64,000 nucleotides of DNA from Kaistella jeonii. Lineage in GTDB: Bacteria; Bacteroidota; Bacteroidia; Flavobacteriales; Weeksellaceae. A program made the translations under genes and the position numbers. A model generated the notes under the pieces. That model saw only the letters and a program-made list of their open reading frames with translations, was not told the origin of the DNA and searched no databases. The stretch is from the NCBI RefSeq assembly GCF_000812865.1, contig NZ_JSYL01000004.1, positions 186,001 through 250,000 of the forward strand, in the 5' to 3' direction. Shown here one piece after another: positions 1 to 7,984 of the stretch. Position 1 is the first letter of the stretch. Every line of letters begins with the position of its first letter.

Positions 1-485
1 TCTACCATGGTCGTCACTTCATAATTATCTGAAGGAATAATGGTAAGCTCAGAACCGGTCGCAGCATCTACATAACTAAGAACTTCTTTAACCACCAAAT
101 ATTCTCTGACAGCGGATTGTTCTTTGATACCGGCTTTCTCAATTGCTTCTACGAAAAACTTTGATGATCCATCTAAAATAGGTGGTTCAGCGCTGTTCAT
201 TTCCAAAATTGCATTGTCGATATCACAACCTACCAATGCGGCAAGTAGATGTTCGCAAGTATGAATTCTTACACCCAATTTCTCAAGTGTTGTTCCTCGT
301 TCTGTAGTGGTAACATAATTCACATCAGCTTCGATGTGAGGATGACCTTCAAGATCAGTTCTTACAAATATAAAACCTGAGTTTTCCTTCCCTGGTTTAA
401 TTGTTAATTTTACTTCCTTTCCGGTATGAAGTCCTATTCCTGAGAGAGAAATCTCTTCAGATAGAGTTTTTTGCTTATCACTCAT
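1..485 (-). CDS. lpxC: UDP-3-O-acyl-N-acetylglucosamine deacetylase LpxC, N-terminal part
   Basis: This is the first 161 codons of LpxC, the zinc deacetylase that commits UDP-3-O-acyl-GlcNAc to lipid A synthesis; the rest runs off the window edge. My reading of the minus strand from the ATG at 485-483 gives the family's start ([11 protein letters not shown], near residues 13-23) and the motif [10 protein letters not shown], whose first His is a zinc ligand in known LpxC. The usual residue at the Cys position is Val or Ile. In Bacteroidota LpxC is normally fused to FabZ; that part would lie outside the window. The start overlaps the lpxD stop by 8 bases, so the two are probably translationally coupled. 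Confidence 0.93.
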   Translation of the reverse strand, partial: MSDKQKTLSEEISLSGIGLHTGKEVKLTIKPGKENSGFIFVRTDLEGHPHIEADVNYVTTTERGTTLEKLGVRIHTCEHLLAALVGCDIDNAILEMNSAEPPILDGSSKFFVEAIEKAGIKEQSAVREYLVVKEVLSYVDAATGSELTIIPSDNYEVTTMV

Positions 486-1509
486 TAGTTTTATCTTTTG
501 AGTTATTTTCTAGGTCATTGATTCTTTTCACGATCTGGCTAAAATTTCTAAAATGAACATAATTTCTTCTGTATTCTCCGGCATTAATCGCCGGTGAACC
601 ATAAAGAATCTCGCTATCCTTCGCGCTTGAATTCACACCGCTTTGGGCTTGAATCCTCACCTGACTTCCTATGGTAATATGACCCACAATCCCAACTTGA
701 CCACCAATTTGATTCCAGTCCCCAATTACAGTAGAACCTGCAATTCCTGTTTGTGCAGCAATTACATTGTTCTGACCGATCTTTACGTTGTGCGCAATTT
801 GAATTAAATTATCGATTTTGGTTCCTTTGCCAATGACCGTCGAACCAATAGTTCCGCGATCAATCGTACAATTTGCACCAACTTCTACGTCATCTTCTAA
901 TATTACGTTTCCGAGTTGCGGGATTTTCTGATAGCCATCTTTGGTGGGTTGAAAACCAAAACCGTCTGAACCAATTACCGTATTAGAATGTACGATGCAA
1001 TTATCGCCAATCACGCAGTAATCATAGATTCTTACGCCGCTATAAATAACGCAGTTTTTTCCAATTTTCACGTTTTTCCCTATAAAAACCTGAGGGTAAA
1101 TTTGACTTTCATCGCCAATTTTCACTTTTTCAGAAACACATGTAAAAGCTCCAACATATACATTTTCACCCACTTCTGCAGTTTTGTGAAATACTGCACC
1201 GTCCTCAATACCAGATTTTCTGCCCTGCATTTCTTTATAAAGATTCATTAAAATCTGAAAAGAAAGATAGGCATCTTCTACGGCAATAACGGTTGTAGGA
1301 TAAGAGTCTTTTGTTAATAATTTTTCTGAAACGATGAGAACTGAGCATTTTGAAGTCTCGATATGATCTGCAAATCTTTCTTGTGCAACGAAAGAAAGGT
1401 GGCCTTTTTCGCCACTTTCAATAGGTGAAACTCCACTGATCGTCGCAGTTTCATCGCCTATGATTTTTCCGTTAATAAAACTTGCAATCTGAGATGCTGT
1501 AAATTCCAT
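478..1509 (-). CDS. lpxD: UDP-3-O-acylglucosamine N-acyltransferase LpxD
   Basis: LpxD adds the second hydroxyacyl chain from acyl-ACP to UDP-3-O-acyl-glucosamine in lipid A synthesis (cytoplasm). The protein has 343 residues, a normal family length. An N-terminal uridine-binding domain (about 1-100) is followed by a long run of hexapeptide repeats forming a left-handed beta helix. The catalytic His is in NLIQIAHNV at residue 240, matching His239 of the E. coli enzyme. I chose the ATG at 1509; an in-frame TTG at 1518 lies inside the -7 promoter element and is unlikely to be transcribed. The gene is first in an operon with lpxC. Confidence 0.95.
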   Translation of the reverse strand: MEFTASQIASFINGKIIGDETATISGVSPIESGEKGHLSFVAQERFADHIETSKCSVLIVSEKLLTKDSYPTTVIAVEDAYLSFQILMNLYKEMQGRKSGIEDGAVFHKTAEVGENVYVGAFTCVSEKVKIGDESQIYPQVFIGKNVKIGKNCVIYSGVRIYDYCVIGDNCIVHSNTVIGSDGFGFQPTKDGYQKIPQLGNVILEDDVEVGANCTIDRGTIGSTVIGKGTKIDNLIQIAHNVKIGQNNVIAAQTGIAGSTVIGDWNQIGGQVGIVGHITIGSQVRIQAQSGVNSSAKDSEILYGSPAINAGEYRRNYVHFRNFSQIVKRINDLENNSKDKTNE

Positions 1510-1515
1510 ATCTTG

Positions 1516-1544
1516 CAAATATAAGAAATTCCCAATTATGTCAA
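1516..1544 (-). promoter_or_regulatory. promoter of lpxD-lpxC
   Basis: On the minus strand TTG (1544-1542), an 18-base spacer and TATATTTG (1523-1516) match the Bacteroidota consensus TTG-N17-19-TAnnTTTG. The expected transcription start is only a few bases before the lpxD ATG at 1509, so the mRNA would be almost leaderless. The position is inferred from the consensus only. Confidence 0.6.
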
Positions 1545-1566
1545 TTCCTTTTCAGTGAAAAATATT

Positions 1567-2781
1567 CTACTCGATTTCCCTTGGAAAGGATAAAATATAC
1601 TTGGTATTCAGCTGATTGATATAAGAAGAAAGGATCTGATTTTCAGAGTTCTCAAGCGTGATTTTTTTGCCATTTTTCTGGAGCAAGTAAATGGGCTGTA
1701 TGTCCTTATTATAAGGCAGCAAACTTCTGGAGATCTCATCAACCAATTCAGCACCATTTTTAATGTTAAATTTCAGATTGGTTTTATTGATTTTATCTTT
1801 AATAAATTCAGGATCAAAAGGTTGTGAAGAGATGATGGTTTTCGGAAATTCGCGCCTGATCACGCACTTACAGAGATAAGAAAGAATGAGGTCTTCATTT
1901 TTTGACCAAAATTTCATTGCCTGGATGAGATCATTGTCATCAAGATCTGTAAACCTTTGGATGTCTTCTTCGGTCGCACTTTCAAAATGATTTTTATGAA
2001 GAAAATATTTTAAATTCTCAGATGCAGGCAAATCTTTTCCTTCTGAAATTAAAAATTTAGCACGTTCCAAAATTTTGATTAAAAGATGTTCAGCCAAAAC
2101 CGAAGTTTTATGATAATAAACCTGCCAATACATAAACATTCGGGCCGTGAGAAAATTTTCAATCGAATAAATTCCTTTTGCATCAATGACGAGTTCATCT
2201 TCAGAAACGTTCATCATCGAAATAATTCGCTGTGTATTTACATTCCCTTCAGAAACACCGGTATAAAAACTATCTCTTTTTAAATAATCCAAACGATCGA
2301 CATCGAGCTGGGAGGAGATCAACTGATTAAAAAACTTTCGATGGTATTTTCCCTGAAACATTTCGATTGCCATTGAAAGTTCTCCATTAAATTCAACATT
2401 CATCTTATTCATGAACAAAAGCGACAACTTTTCGTGATGCCAATCATCCATCAACATATTTTCTAAGGCATGTGAAAAAGGACCGTGACCAACATCGTGC
2501 AGCAAAATTGCCAGTAAAGCAGATTTTTCCTCTTCTTTCGAAATTTCAATTCCTTTTAATTTTAAAGTTTCCAAAGCTGTAAACATCAAATGCATAGCAC
2601 CTAAAGCATGATGAAATCTGGTATGAGTTGCGCCCGGAAAAATTAAATTGAGTAACCCCGTCTGGGAAATCCTGCGCAATCTCTGAAAATAAGGATGTTC
2701 GATGACATCAAAAATAATTTCTGAAGGGATCTTGATAAAACCGTGAACCGGATCGTTGATAATTTTAAGCTTATTGGTCAT
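1567..2781 (-). CDS. HD-domain phosphohydrolase, dGTPase/SAMHD1-like
   Basis: This 404-residue protein belongs to the HD superfamily of metal-dependent phosphohydrolases. The metal-binding residues are visible: HTRFHHALG near residue 55, HDVGHGPFSHALE near 95-107 (HD signature) and DVDRLDYLKRD near 160-170. Proteins of this build in Bacteroidota are usually annotated as HD domain proteins related to dNTP triphosphohydrolases; the substrate cannot be read from sequence. It begins FxIxNDPVHGFIxIP-like (residues 6-19), the typical family start. It stands alone, 49 bases upstream of the lpxD start codon, with its own upstream region shared divergently with porX. Confidence 0.85.
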   Translation of the reverse strand: MTNKLKIINDPVHGFIKIPSEIIFDVIEHPYFQRLRRISQTGLLNLIFPGATHTRFHHALGAMHLMFTALETLKLKGIEISKEEEKSALLAILLHDVGHGPFSHALENMLMDDWHHEKLSLLFMNKMNVEFNGELSMAIEMFQGKYHRKFFNQLISSQLDVDRLDYLKRDSFYTGVSEGNVNTQRIISMMNVSEDELVIDAKGIYSIENFLTARMFMYWQVYYHKTSVLAEHLLIKILERAKFLISEGKDLPASENLKYFLHKNHFESATEEDIQRFTDLDDNDLIQAMKFWSKNEDLILSYLCKCVIRREFPKTIISSQPFDPEFIKDKINKTNLKFNIKNGAELVDEISRSLLPYNKDIQPIYLLQKNGKKITLENSENQILSSYINQLNTKYILSFPREIE

Positions 2782-3099
2782 TTTTTGAAACTAAATGTTT
2801 GAGGAAGCACAAAATTAATTATAATAAAACAAAGTTCTTACCAATCTTATCAATTAAAAAAAGTATTGCGGAAAATTCAATTTAAGTTAATCATCTTACA
2901 AAATAAGAAACGATCGAAAAAGCAGAGAATTTATTTAAAATATTCAGAAATTTCGAGATTTATCAACAGTTCATTAACTCAAGTTTAACTTTATTGAGGA
3001 AAGTTTTGGGCAAAATTTAAGAACATTTGGTTGTATTTTTGATGCATTAAACAAAGTTCAAAAACATTGAACTTTAATTTTAAATATTGAATTTTTTGT
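2782..3099. promoter_or_regulatory. divergent intergenic region with -7 elements for the HD gene and porX
   Basis: This 318-base gap separates two divergently read genes and holds no credible ORF. On the minus strand TAATTTTG (2817-2810) fits the TAnnTTTG -7 consensus for the HD gene. On the plus strand TATTTTTG (3034-3041) fits for porX, about 55 bases before its ATG at 3100. Neither has a TTG at the ideal 17-19 spacing (a TTTTG ends 25 bases before the porX element), so these are candidate sites only. Confidence 0.45.
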
Positions 3100-4641
3100 A
3101 TGACAAAATTGATTTGGATTGATGATGAAGTAGATTTACTAAAACCTCATATTGTATTTTTAGAAAACAAAGGCTACCAAGTTTCTTCTGTAAATAACGT
3201 GAACGAAGCCCTTGAAATGATAGAAAAAGAAAATTTCGTATTGGCTTTGCTCGATGAAAATATGCCCGGAATTTCTGGTCTGGAAGCAATTCCTATGATC
3301 AAAAACATAGATTCAGCCATCAAAATTGTGATGGTAACGAAGAATGAAGAAGAGCGAATTATGGAAGAAGCGATTGGCTCTCAGATCGCAGATTACATAT
3401 TGAAACCGGTAAATCCTAACCAGGTTTTACTGTCGTTAAAGAAAAACTTGCAGGAAGAAACTTTGGTAGAGCAAAAAACGATTTTGCAATATCAACAGGA
3501 ATTCCGAAATCTTTCTATGGAACTTTCTTACTTGAGAACGTACCAAGATTGGGCAGAATATTATAAGAAAATCCTGAACTGGGAAATAAAATTTGACAAG
3601 GTTTTCGACAGCGAATTTTCAGAATTGTTGCAGTCTCAAAAAGAAGAAGCGAACATTCAGTTTTCTAAATTTATTGAAAACAACTATGAAGACTGGCTGA
3701 ATTCCAGTGATAAACCACTGATGAGTCACACTCTATTTAAGGAAAAAGTAAAGCCAGAAGTTGAGAAAGAAAAAGTTTTATTGTTGATGATCGATAATCT
3801 TCGATACGATCAATGGAAAGTCATCGAACCTCTTTTCACAAGGTTTTACAATAAAACTTCCGAAGATTATTACTATAGTATTTTGCCAACGGCAACGCAA
3901 TATGCAAGAAATGCTTTTTTTGCGGGATTAATGCCGTCAGAAATTGAAAAAAGATTCCCCGATTATTGGATCAATGATAATGAAGAAGGAAATAAAAATG
4001 AACATGAACGTGATTTTTTAGAAGATCAAATGAAGCGTCTCGGATTGTCAGGCAAAAGCATGAAATATCTGAAAATTTTGAATTCAGACTTTGAGCGAAA
4101 AATTTTAGATGATTTCAATCAACATAAAAACAATGATCTACTGGTGATTGTTTATAATTTCATCGATATTCTGTCTCATGCAAAAACCGATAATGTTATT
4201 GTAAATCAATTGATCAGAGATGATAAGACCTTCAGATCTTTAACTTACAACTGGTTTGAAAACTCATCTTTATTAAAGATCATTAAACAAGCGGCTGAAA
4301 ACGGTTTTAAACTCGTATTAACGACCGATCACGGAACAATTTACGTGAAGAAACCGAGCAAAGTTGTTGGTGACAGAGAAACTTCAACTAATATTCGCTA
4401 CAAAACAGGACGAAGTTTAACCTACGAAAAAAGCGATGTTTGGGCGGTTTCTAACCCCGAAAAATTGTTTTTACCGAAAGGGAATTTAAGTTCAAAATAT
4501 ATATTCGCGAAGAATAATATCTTTTTGGCGTATCCAAAAAATTATAATCATTTTGTAAATTATTACAAAGAAACTTATCAACATGGTGGGATTTCTTTGG
4601 AAGAGGTCATCATACCGATTTGCATATTAGAACCCAAATAG
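3100..4641 (+). CDS. porX: PorX: response regulator with PglZ/alkaline-phosphatase-fold effector domain
   Basis: PorX is the T9SS-linked response regulator of Bacteroidota, partner of the sensor kinase PorY in Porphyromonas. The receiver domain spans about residues 1-120: acidic pair D8/D9, phospho-acceptor D52 in LLDENMPG, and K102 in ILKPVNP. After a helical linker (about 120-220) comes a PglZ-type domain of the alkaline phosphatase superfamily with MIDNLRYDQW (D232), PTATQYARN (Thr264/Thr266, the nucleophile region) and TTDHGT. Characterised PorX has zinc-dependent phosphodiesterase activity on oligonucleotides. At 513 residues the length is normal and all key residues are kept. It is a single-gene unit ending at a strong terminator. 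The same window carries four apparent T9SS cargo proteins, whose export would depend on this pathway. Confidence 0.93.
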   Translation: MTKLIWIDDEVDLLKPHIVFLENKGYQVSSVNNVNEALEMIEKENFVLALLDENMPGISGLEAIPMIKNIDSAIKIVMVTKNEEERIMEEAIGSQIADYILKPVNPNQVLLSLKKNLQEETLVEQKTILQYQQEFRNLSMELSYLRTYQDWAEYYKKILNWEIKFDKVFDSEFSELLQSQKEEANIQFSKFIENNYEDWLNSSDKPLMSHTLFKEKVKPEVEKEKVLLLMIDNLRYDQWKVIEPLFTRFYNKTSEDYYYSILPTATQYARNAFFAGLMPSEIEKRFPDYWINDNEEGNKNEHERDFLEDQMKRLGLSGKSMKYLKILNSDFERKILDDFNQHKNNDLLVIVYNFIDILSHAKTDNVIVNQLIRDDKTFRSLTYNWFENSSLLKIIKQAAENGFKLVLTTDHGTIYVKKPSKVVGDRETSTNIRYKTGRSLTYEKSDVWAVSNPEKLFLPKGNLSSKYIFAKNNIFLAYPKNYNHFVNYYKETYQHGGISLEEVIIPICILEPK

Positions 4642-4677
4642 TTTGTTTTCATAGTTTATTTTTTTTGGGCTCTATCA

Positions 4678-4710
4678 GGCGGGAAAGATCTTTGATTTTT
4701 CCCGCCTTTT
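4678..4710 (+). terminator. rho-independent terminator after porX
   Basis: A 13-base-pair stem (4678-4690 with 4694-4706, one G-T wobble) closes a TTT loop and is followed by a T run. It starts 37 bases after the porX stop. Confidence 0.85.
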
Positions 4711-4818
4711 CTATTTGAATTTACCTTACAGGAATTTTATTTCTAAATCTTATTCATTGTCTCTCCATTTATTTTATAAATCTGGATTATTCATCTTTTT
4801 AAGCTTCTTATAAATTCG

Positions 4819-4826
4819 TATTTTTG
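4819..4826 (+). promoter_or_regulatory. -7 element upstream of exodeoxyribonuclease III
   Basis: TATTTTTG matches the TAnnTTTG consensus 15 bases before the ATG at 4842. The in-frame TTG at 4824 lies inside this element, which supports the ATG as the true start. No clear -33 TTG is seen. Confidence 0.5.
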
Positions 4827-4841
4827 AGAAAATTAACTTTA

Positions 4842-5603
4842 ATGAAAATTATTTCTTATAACGTCAACGGAATTAGAGCCGCATTTACAAAAGATTTTTT
4901 GGGTTGGTTAAAAGTTGCTGATCCCGACGTCATTTGCATCCAGGAAAGCAAGGCTGGAAACGACCAGATCGACATCGAAAGTCTGGAAAAAAGTGGTTAT
5001 CACAGTTCCTGGCATTCTGCGCAGAAGAAAGGATATTCCGGCGTGGGGATTGCGTCAAAAGTAAAACCAAAACACATAGAATACGGTTGTGGAATTGAAA
5101 ACTACGATAGCGAAGGACGAATTATGCGCGCTGATTTTGAAGATTTATCGGTGATTTCGGTGTATGTTCCATCCGCTTCTAATATTGGTAGACTTGATTT
5201 TAAAATGAAATTCTGTTATGATTTCCTGGATTATGTTAAAGACCTGAAGAAAACGATTCCTAACTTGGTTATTTGCGGTGATTTTAATATTTGTCACGAA
5301 GCAATTGATATTCACAATCCGAAAGGTTTAGCTACCACTTCTGGCTTTCTTCCGATGGAAAGAGAATGGATGACGAAATTTATAGAGGAATGTCAATTGA
5401 TCGACAGTTTCCGGTATTTCAATTCTCAACCAGATCATTATTCTTGGTGGAGTTATCGACAAAATTCCAGAGCCAATAATAAAGGTTGGAGACTGGATTA
5501 TAATTTCGTGTCTTATGCTTTAAAGGAAAGGTTTTCGAGAGCCGTGATTATAAAGGAAGCGGTGCATTCGGATCATTGTCCTGTTCTTGTTGAGCTTTCG
5601 TAG
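4842..5603 (+). CDS. xth: exodeoxyribonuclease III (AP endonuclease)
   Basis: The 253-residue protein is a complete exonuclease III/ExoA-type AP endonuclease, which cuts DNA 5' to abasic sites in base excision repair. Visible motifs are MKIISYNVNGIRAA at the start, CIQESKA (metal-binding Glu), CGDFNICH (catalytic Asp/Asn region), the GWRLDY stretch and SDHCPV with the catalytic Asp-His pair near the C terminus. The ATG at 4842 gives the standard family start; a TTG six codons earlier falls in the promoter. It lies between the porX terminator and a repeat-bearing gap, so it is probably transcribed alone. Confidence 0.94.
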   Translation: MKIISYNVNGIRAAFTKDFLGWLKVADPDVICIQESKAGNDQIDIESLEKSGYHSSWHSAQKKGYSGVGIASKVKPKHIEYGCGIENYDSEGRIMRADFEDLSVISVYVPSASNIGRLDFKMKFCYDFLDYVKDLKKTIPNLVICGDFNICHEAIDIHNPKGLATTSGFLPMEREWMTKFIEECQLIDSFRYFNSQPDHYSWWSYRQNSRANNKGWRLDYNFVSYALKERFSRAVIIKEAVHSDHCPVLVELS

Positions 5604-5911
5604 AGGTTATTTAATTTTAACGCAAGGAACGCAAAGATTTTTCTTTTAGTTAATAAATGTACGAACGCAAAGGCGTTTCACTTAGCAAGCGGTGCAAGGT
5701 TTTTGAACACGTGAATTTTAGTTTTTAGTATTCTTATTTAAATATAGTTTTTGTTTTTAAAAACTTCGTGCGACCCGACTTGAGTGGAGCTCTTTTTGTG
5801 GAACATAGTGGAACAAAAAAGCGGGAACGGAAGGCGGAAATGTTCGCCCAAAAAAAATCATAAAAAAAGCCGACTCAAATGAATCGGCTTTTCTGTTTTT
5901 TAAACGTAATG
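5604..5911. repeat. gap with three AACGCAARG repeats and degenerate filler
   Basis: This 308-base gap has no credible gene. Two adjacent nonamers AACGCAAGG (5619-5627) and AACGCAAAG (5628-5636), plus a third copy AACGCAAAG (5664-5672), stand just after the exonuclease stop. Similar ACGCAAAG-rich stretches occur between genes in many flavobacterial genomes as dispersed degenerate repeats; that is from memory, not a search. The right end contains the terminator at 5865-5892. Confidence 0.55.
5865..5892 (-). terminator. bidirectional terminator between xth and the RlpA-like gene
   Basis: A 9-base-pair outer stem (5865-5873 with 5884-5892) with A- and T-rich flanks on both sides can stop transcription in either direction. 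It lies 20 bases past the RlpA-like gene's stop on the minus strand and well downstream of xth on the plus strand. Confidence 0.75.
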
Positions 5912-6295
5912 TTAATCGTTGTCGATATCGATAATTTCATATTCAACGGGCATTGTACCTTTTTTGGTGTCCCCTATTGATTTGTACGCTGCTTTGGAAA
6001 GATCAATGGCTCTGGAAGAATGAAAAGGACCACGGTCATTAACTTCTACTATTACACTTTTTCCTGATCTCAAATTGGTTACCTTTAGCATGGTGCCGAA
6101 AGGAAGCGTTCTGTTTGCTGCGGTCATTTTTGCATTACTGAAAATTTCACCGCTTGCTGTTTTTCTACCGTTGAACTTATCGTGGTAAAATGATGCAATA
6201 CTTGTCTTCGCATCATCGGCATTATATTTGTTAAATGAATATAGACCGAGTGTTGAAATCATCATTATGATTAGGAGTATTCCTCTTTTCATCAT
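5912..6295 (-). CDS. RlpA-like double-psi beta-barrel protein, exported
   Basis: This 127-residue protein has an N-terminal hydrophobic segment (residues 2-20, signal or anchor) and one RlpA-type double-psi beta-barrel domain (about 32-122). Family motifs are SIASFYHDKFNGRKTASGE, ANRTLPFGTMLKVTN and EVNDRGPF with the conserved Asp, then RAIDLSKAA. RlpA proteins act on peptidoglycan at the septum; in Pseudomonas RlpA is a lytic transglycosylase for denuded glycan. There is no SPOR domain, as is usual for short Bacteroidota members. No lipobox Cys is seen. The start may be either of the two adjacent ATG codons. Confidence 0.88.
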   Translation of the reverse strand: MMKRGILLIIMMISTLGLYSFNKYNADDAKTSIASFYHDKFNGRKTASGEIFSNAKMTAANRTLPFGTMLKVTNLRSGKSVIVEVNDRGPFHSSRAIDLSKAAYKSIGDTKKGTMPVEYEIIDIDND

Positions 6296-6325
6296 TTTGA
6301 ATTATTTTTATTGGTTTTGACTCTG

Positions 6326-6354
6326 CAAATTTATTCCATAATCATCACTTGCAA
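6326..6354 (-). promoter_or_regulatory. promoter of the RlpA-like gene
   Basis: TTG (6354-6352), an 18-base spacer and TAAATTTG (6333-6326) on the minus strand match the Bacteroidota consensus, about 30 bases before the ATG. Confidence 0.65.
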
Positions 6355-6360
6355 CACTCA

Positions 6361-6520
6361 CTGTGTTAAACTGTCTTAACGAATTGTTAAGGTTTTGTTA
6401 AGATTAACTGTACATTCACTAATCATAGGAGTTCACAAAGGTTCTTAAAACGTGTTAAAATTACCTCCCAAATGTTAATTTTATTAACAAACCAATGCAT
6501 ACCATCTTGTTAAATTAAGC
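6361..6520. promoter_or_regulatory. GTTAA-rich upstream region with an inverted repeat
   Basis: This stretch between the RlpA-like promoter and the rimO terminator has no gene but many copies of GTTAA/TTAAC. The clearest is the perfect inverted repeat CTTAAC-N5-GTTAAG at 6375-6391, just upstream of the -33 element. It could be an operator; AT-rich composition alone makes some of these copies expected. Confidence 0.3.
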
Positions 6521-6553
6521 TAAAACATGCTGATAATCAATCATTAGAGCATA

Positions 6554-6584
6554 AAAAAACTTCCATATTAGATGGAAGTTTTTT
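6554..6584 (-). terminator. terminator after rimO
   Basis: A 13-base-pair stem (6554-6566 with 6572-6584) with a 5-base loop ends in A/T tracts on both sides. It lies 55 bases past the rimO stop codon. Confidence 0.8.
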
Positions 6585-6638
6585 GTATTAAATTCTATTG
6601 ATTTATAATCAAAAATCAACGATTTTTTTAAGTTTTTA

Positions 6639-7940
6639 CTAAACGAGTTCGCCAATCAGATCAAATTCTTCTGCAGAAGTTATTTTGATATCTGCGAATT
6701 CACCGATCGATAAATAAATATTTTCGGCAGGAACCAAAACGGTATTGTCAACATCCGGCGAATCGAATTCTGTACGTCCGACAAAATAGTTTCCTTCTTT
6801 TCGGTCGAAAATACAACGGAAGGTTTGTCCGATCTTCGCCTGGTTTTTCTCCCAGGAAATCTGAGACTGCAATTCCATGATCTCTTCTACCCTTGCTTCT
6901 TTTACTTCTTGTGGAACATCGTCCTCTAAAACGTAAGCAGTCGTATTTTCTTCGTGAGAATATGTGAAACAACCTAATCGGTCGAATCTTTGTTCACGAA
7001 CCCACTCTTTCATTTCCTGAAATTTCTCTTCTGTTTCCCCTGGAAAACCTACGATCAAAGTCGTTCTGATCGCCATATCTGGAACTTTCTCCCGGAATTT
7101 CGCTAAAAGAGCATCTATTTTTTCATGGGAAGTTCCACGTTTCATGGCTTTCAACAAATCAGAATTGATGTGTTGCAATGGAATATCGATATAATTACAA
7201 ACCTTTGGTTCGTTCTTAATAATTTCTAAAACATCTTCCGGAAATCCTGTTGGAAAGGCGTAATGTAAACGAATCCATTCGATTCCTTCCACTTTCACCA
7301 AACGTAAAAGTAAATCTCCTAAAGCGCGTTTTTTATAAAGATCTAATCCGTAATAGGTTAAATCCTGTGCGATAAGAATTAATTCTTTGACGCCTTTTTT
7401 AGCTAATTTTTCAGCTTCAATGACCAAATTTTCAATTGGTGTAGAAATATTTCCACCTCTCATTAAGGGAATTGCGCAGAATGAACAAGGTCGGTCGCAA
7501 CCTTCTGAGATTTTTAAATAAGCGTAATGTTTTGGCGTGGTAAGTAATCTTTCTCCTACCAATTCGTGTTTGTAATCAGCTCCTAAATGTTTCAATAACA
7601 AAGGAAGATCACGCGTACCGAAATATTGATCAACATCGGGAATTTCACGCAACAAGTCTGGTTTGTATCTTTCAGAAAGACATCCTGTTACAAAAACTTT
7701 CTCTACTTCGCCGCGATTTTTAGCTTCAACATATTCTAAGATCGTATTGATAGACTCTTCTTTTGCATTATCAATAAATCCACAAGTATTGATAACCACA
7801 ATATCTCCTTTATCTTCGTGTACTACTTCTTTCCCGTTGGCTAATAACTGCCCCATCAAGACTTCAGAATCGTACACATTTTTAGAACAACCCAAAGTGA
7901 CGATATTGATTTTCTTTTTTCCTACTGATTTTGTGCGCAT
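6639..7940 (-). CDS. rimO: ribosomal protein S12 methylthiotransferase RimO
   Basis: RimO is a radical SAM enzyme that methylthiolates a conserved Asp of ribosomal protein S12. The 433-residue protein shows the three expected parts: the N-terminal UPF0004 cluster domain beginning VTLGCSKNVYDSE, the radical SAM core with CDRPCSFC (CX3CX2C, 4Fe-4S) near residue 150, and a C-terminal TRAM domain (about 370-433). I chose the ATG at 7940; an upstream TTG at 7961 overlaps the -7 element. It is flanked by its own terminator and lies 44 bases after the antiporter stop. Confidence 0.95.
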   Translation of the reverse strand: MRTKSVGKKKINIVTLGCSKNVYDSEVLMGQLLANGKEVVHEDKGDIVVINTCGFIDNAKEESINTILEYVEAKNRGEVEKVFVTGCLSERYKPDLLREIPDVDQYFGTRDLPLLLKHLGADYKHELVGERLLTTPKHYAYLKISEGCDRPCSFCAIPLMRGGNISTPIENLVIEAEKLAKKGVKELILIAQDLTYYGLDLYKKRALGDLLLRLVKVEGIEWIRLHYAFPTGFPEDVLEIIKNEPKVCNYIDIPLQHINSDLLKAMKRGTSHEKIDALLAKFREKVPDMAIRTTLIVGFPGETEEKFQEMKEWVREQRFDRLGCFTYSHEENTTAYVLEDDVPQEVKEARVEEIMELQSQISWEKNQAKIGQTFRCIFDRKEGNYFVGRTEFDSPDVDNTVLVPAENIYLSIGEFADIKITSAEEFDLIGELV

Positions 7941-7958
7941 TATAAAATTAATTGGGCG

Positions 7959-7966
7959 CAAAGGTA
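7959..7966 (-). promoter_or_regulatory. -7 element of rimO
   Basis: TACCTTTG on the minus strand matches TAnnTTTG, 18 bases before the chosen ATG. No TTG stands at the usual distance, so only the -7 half is supported. Confidence 0.45.
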
Positions 7967-7984
7967 AGATATAAAAACTAAAAA

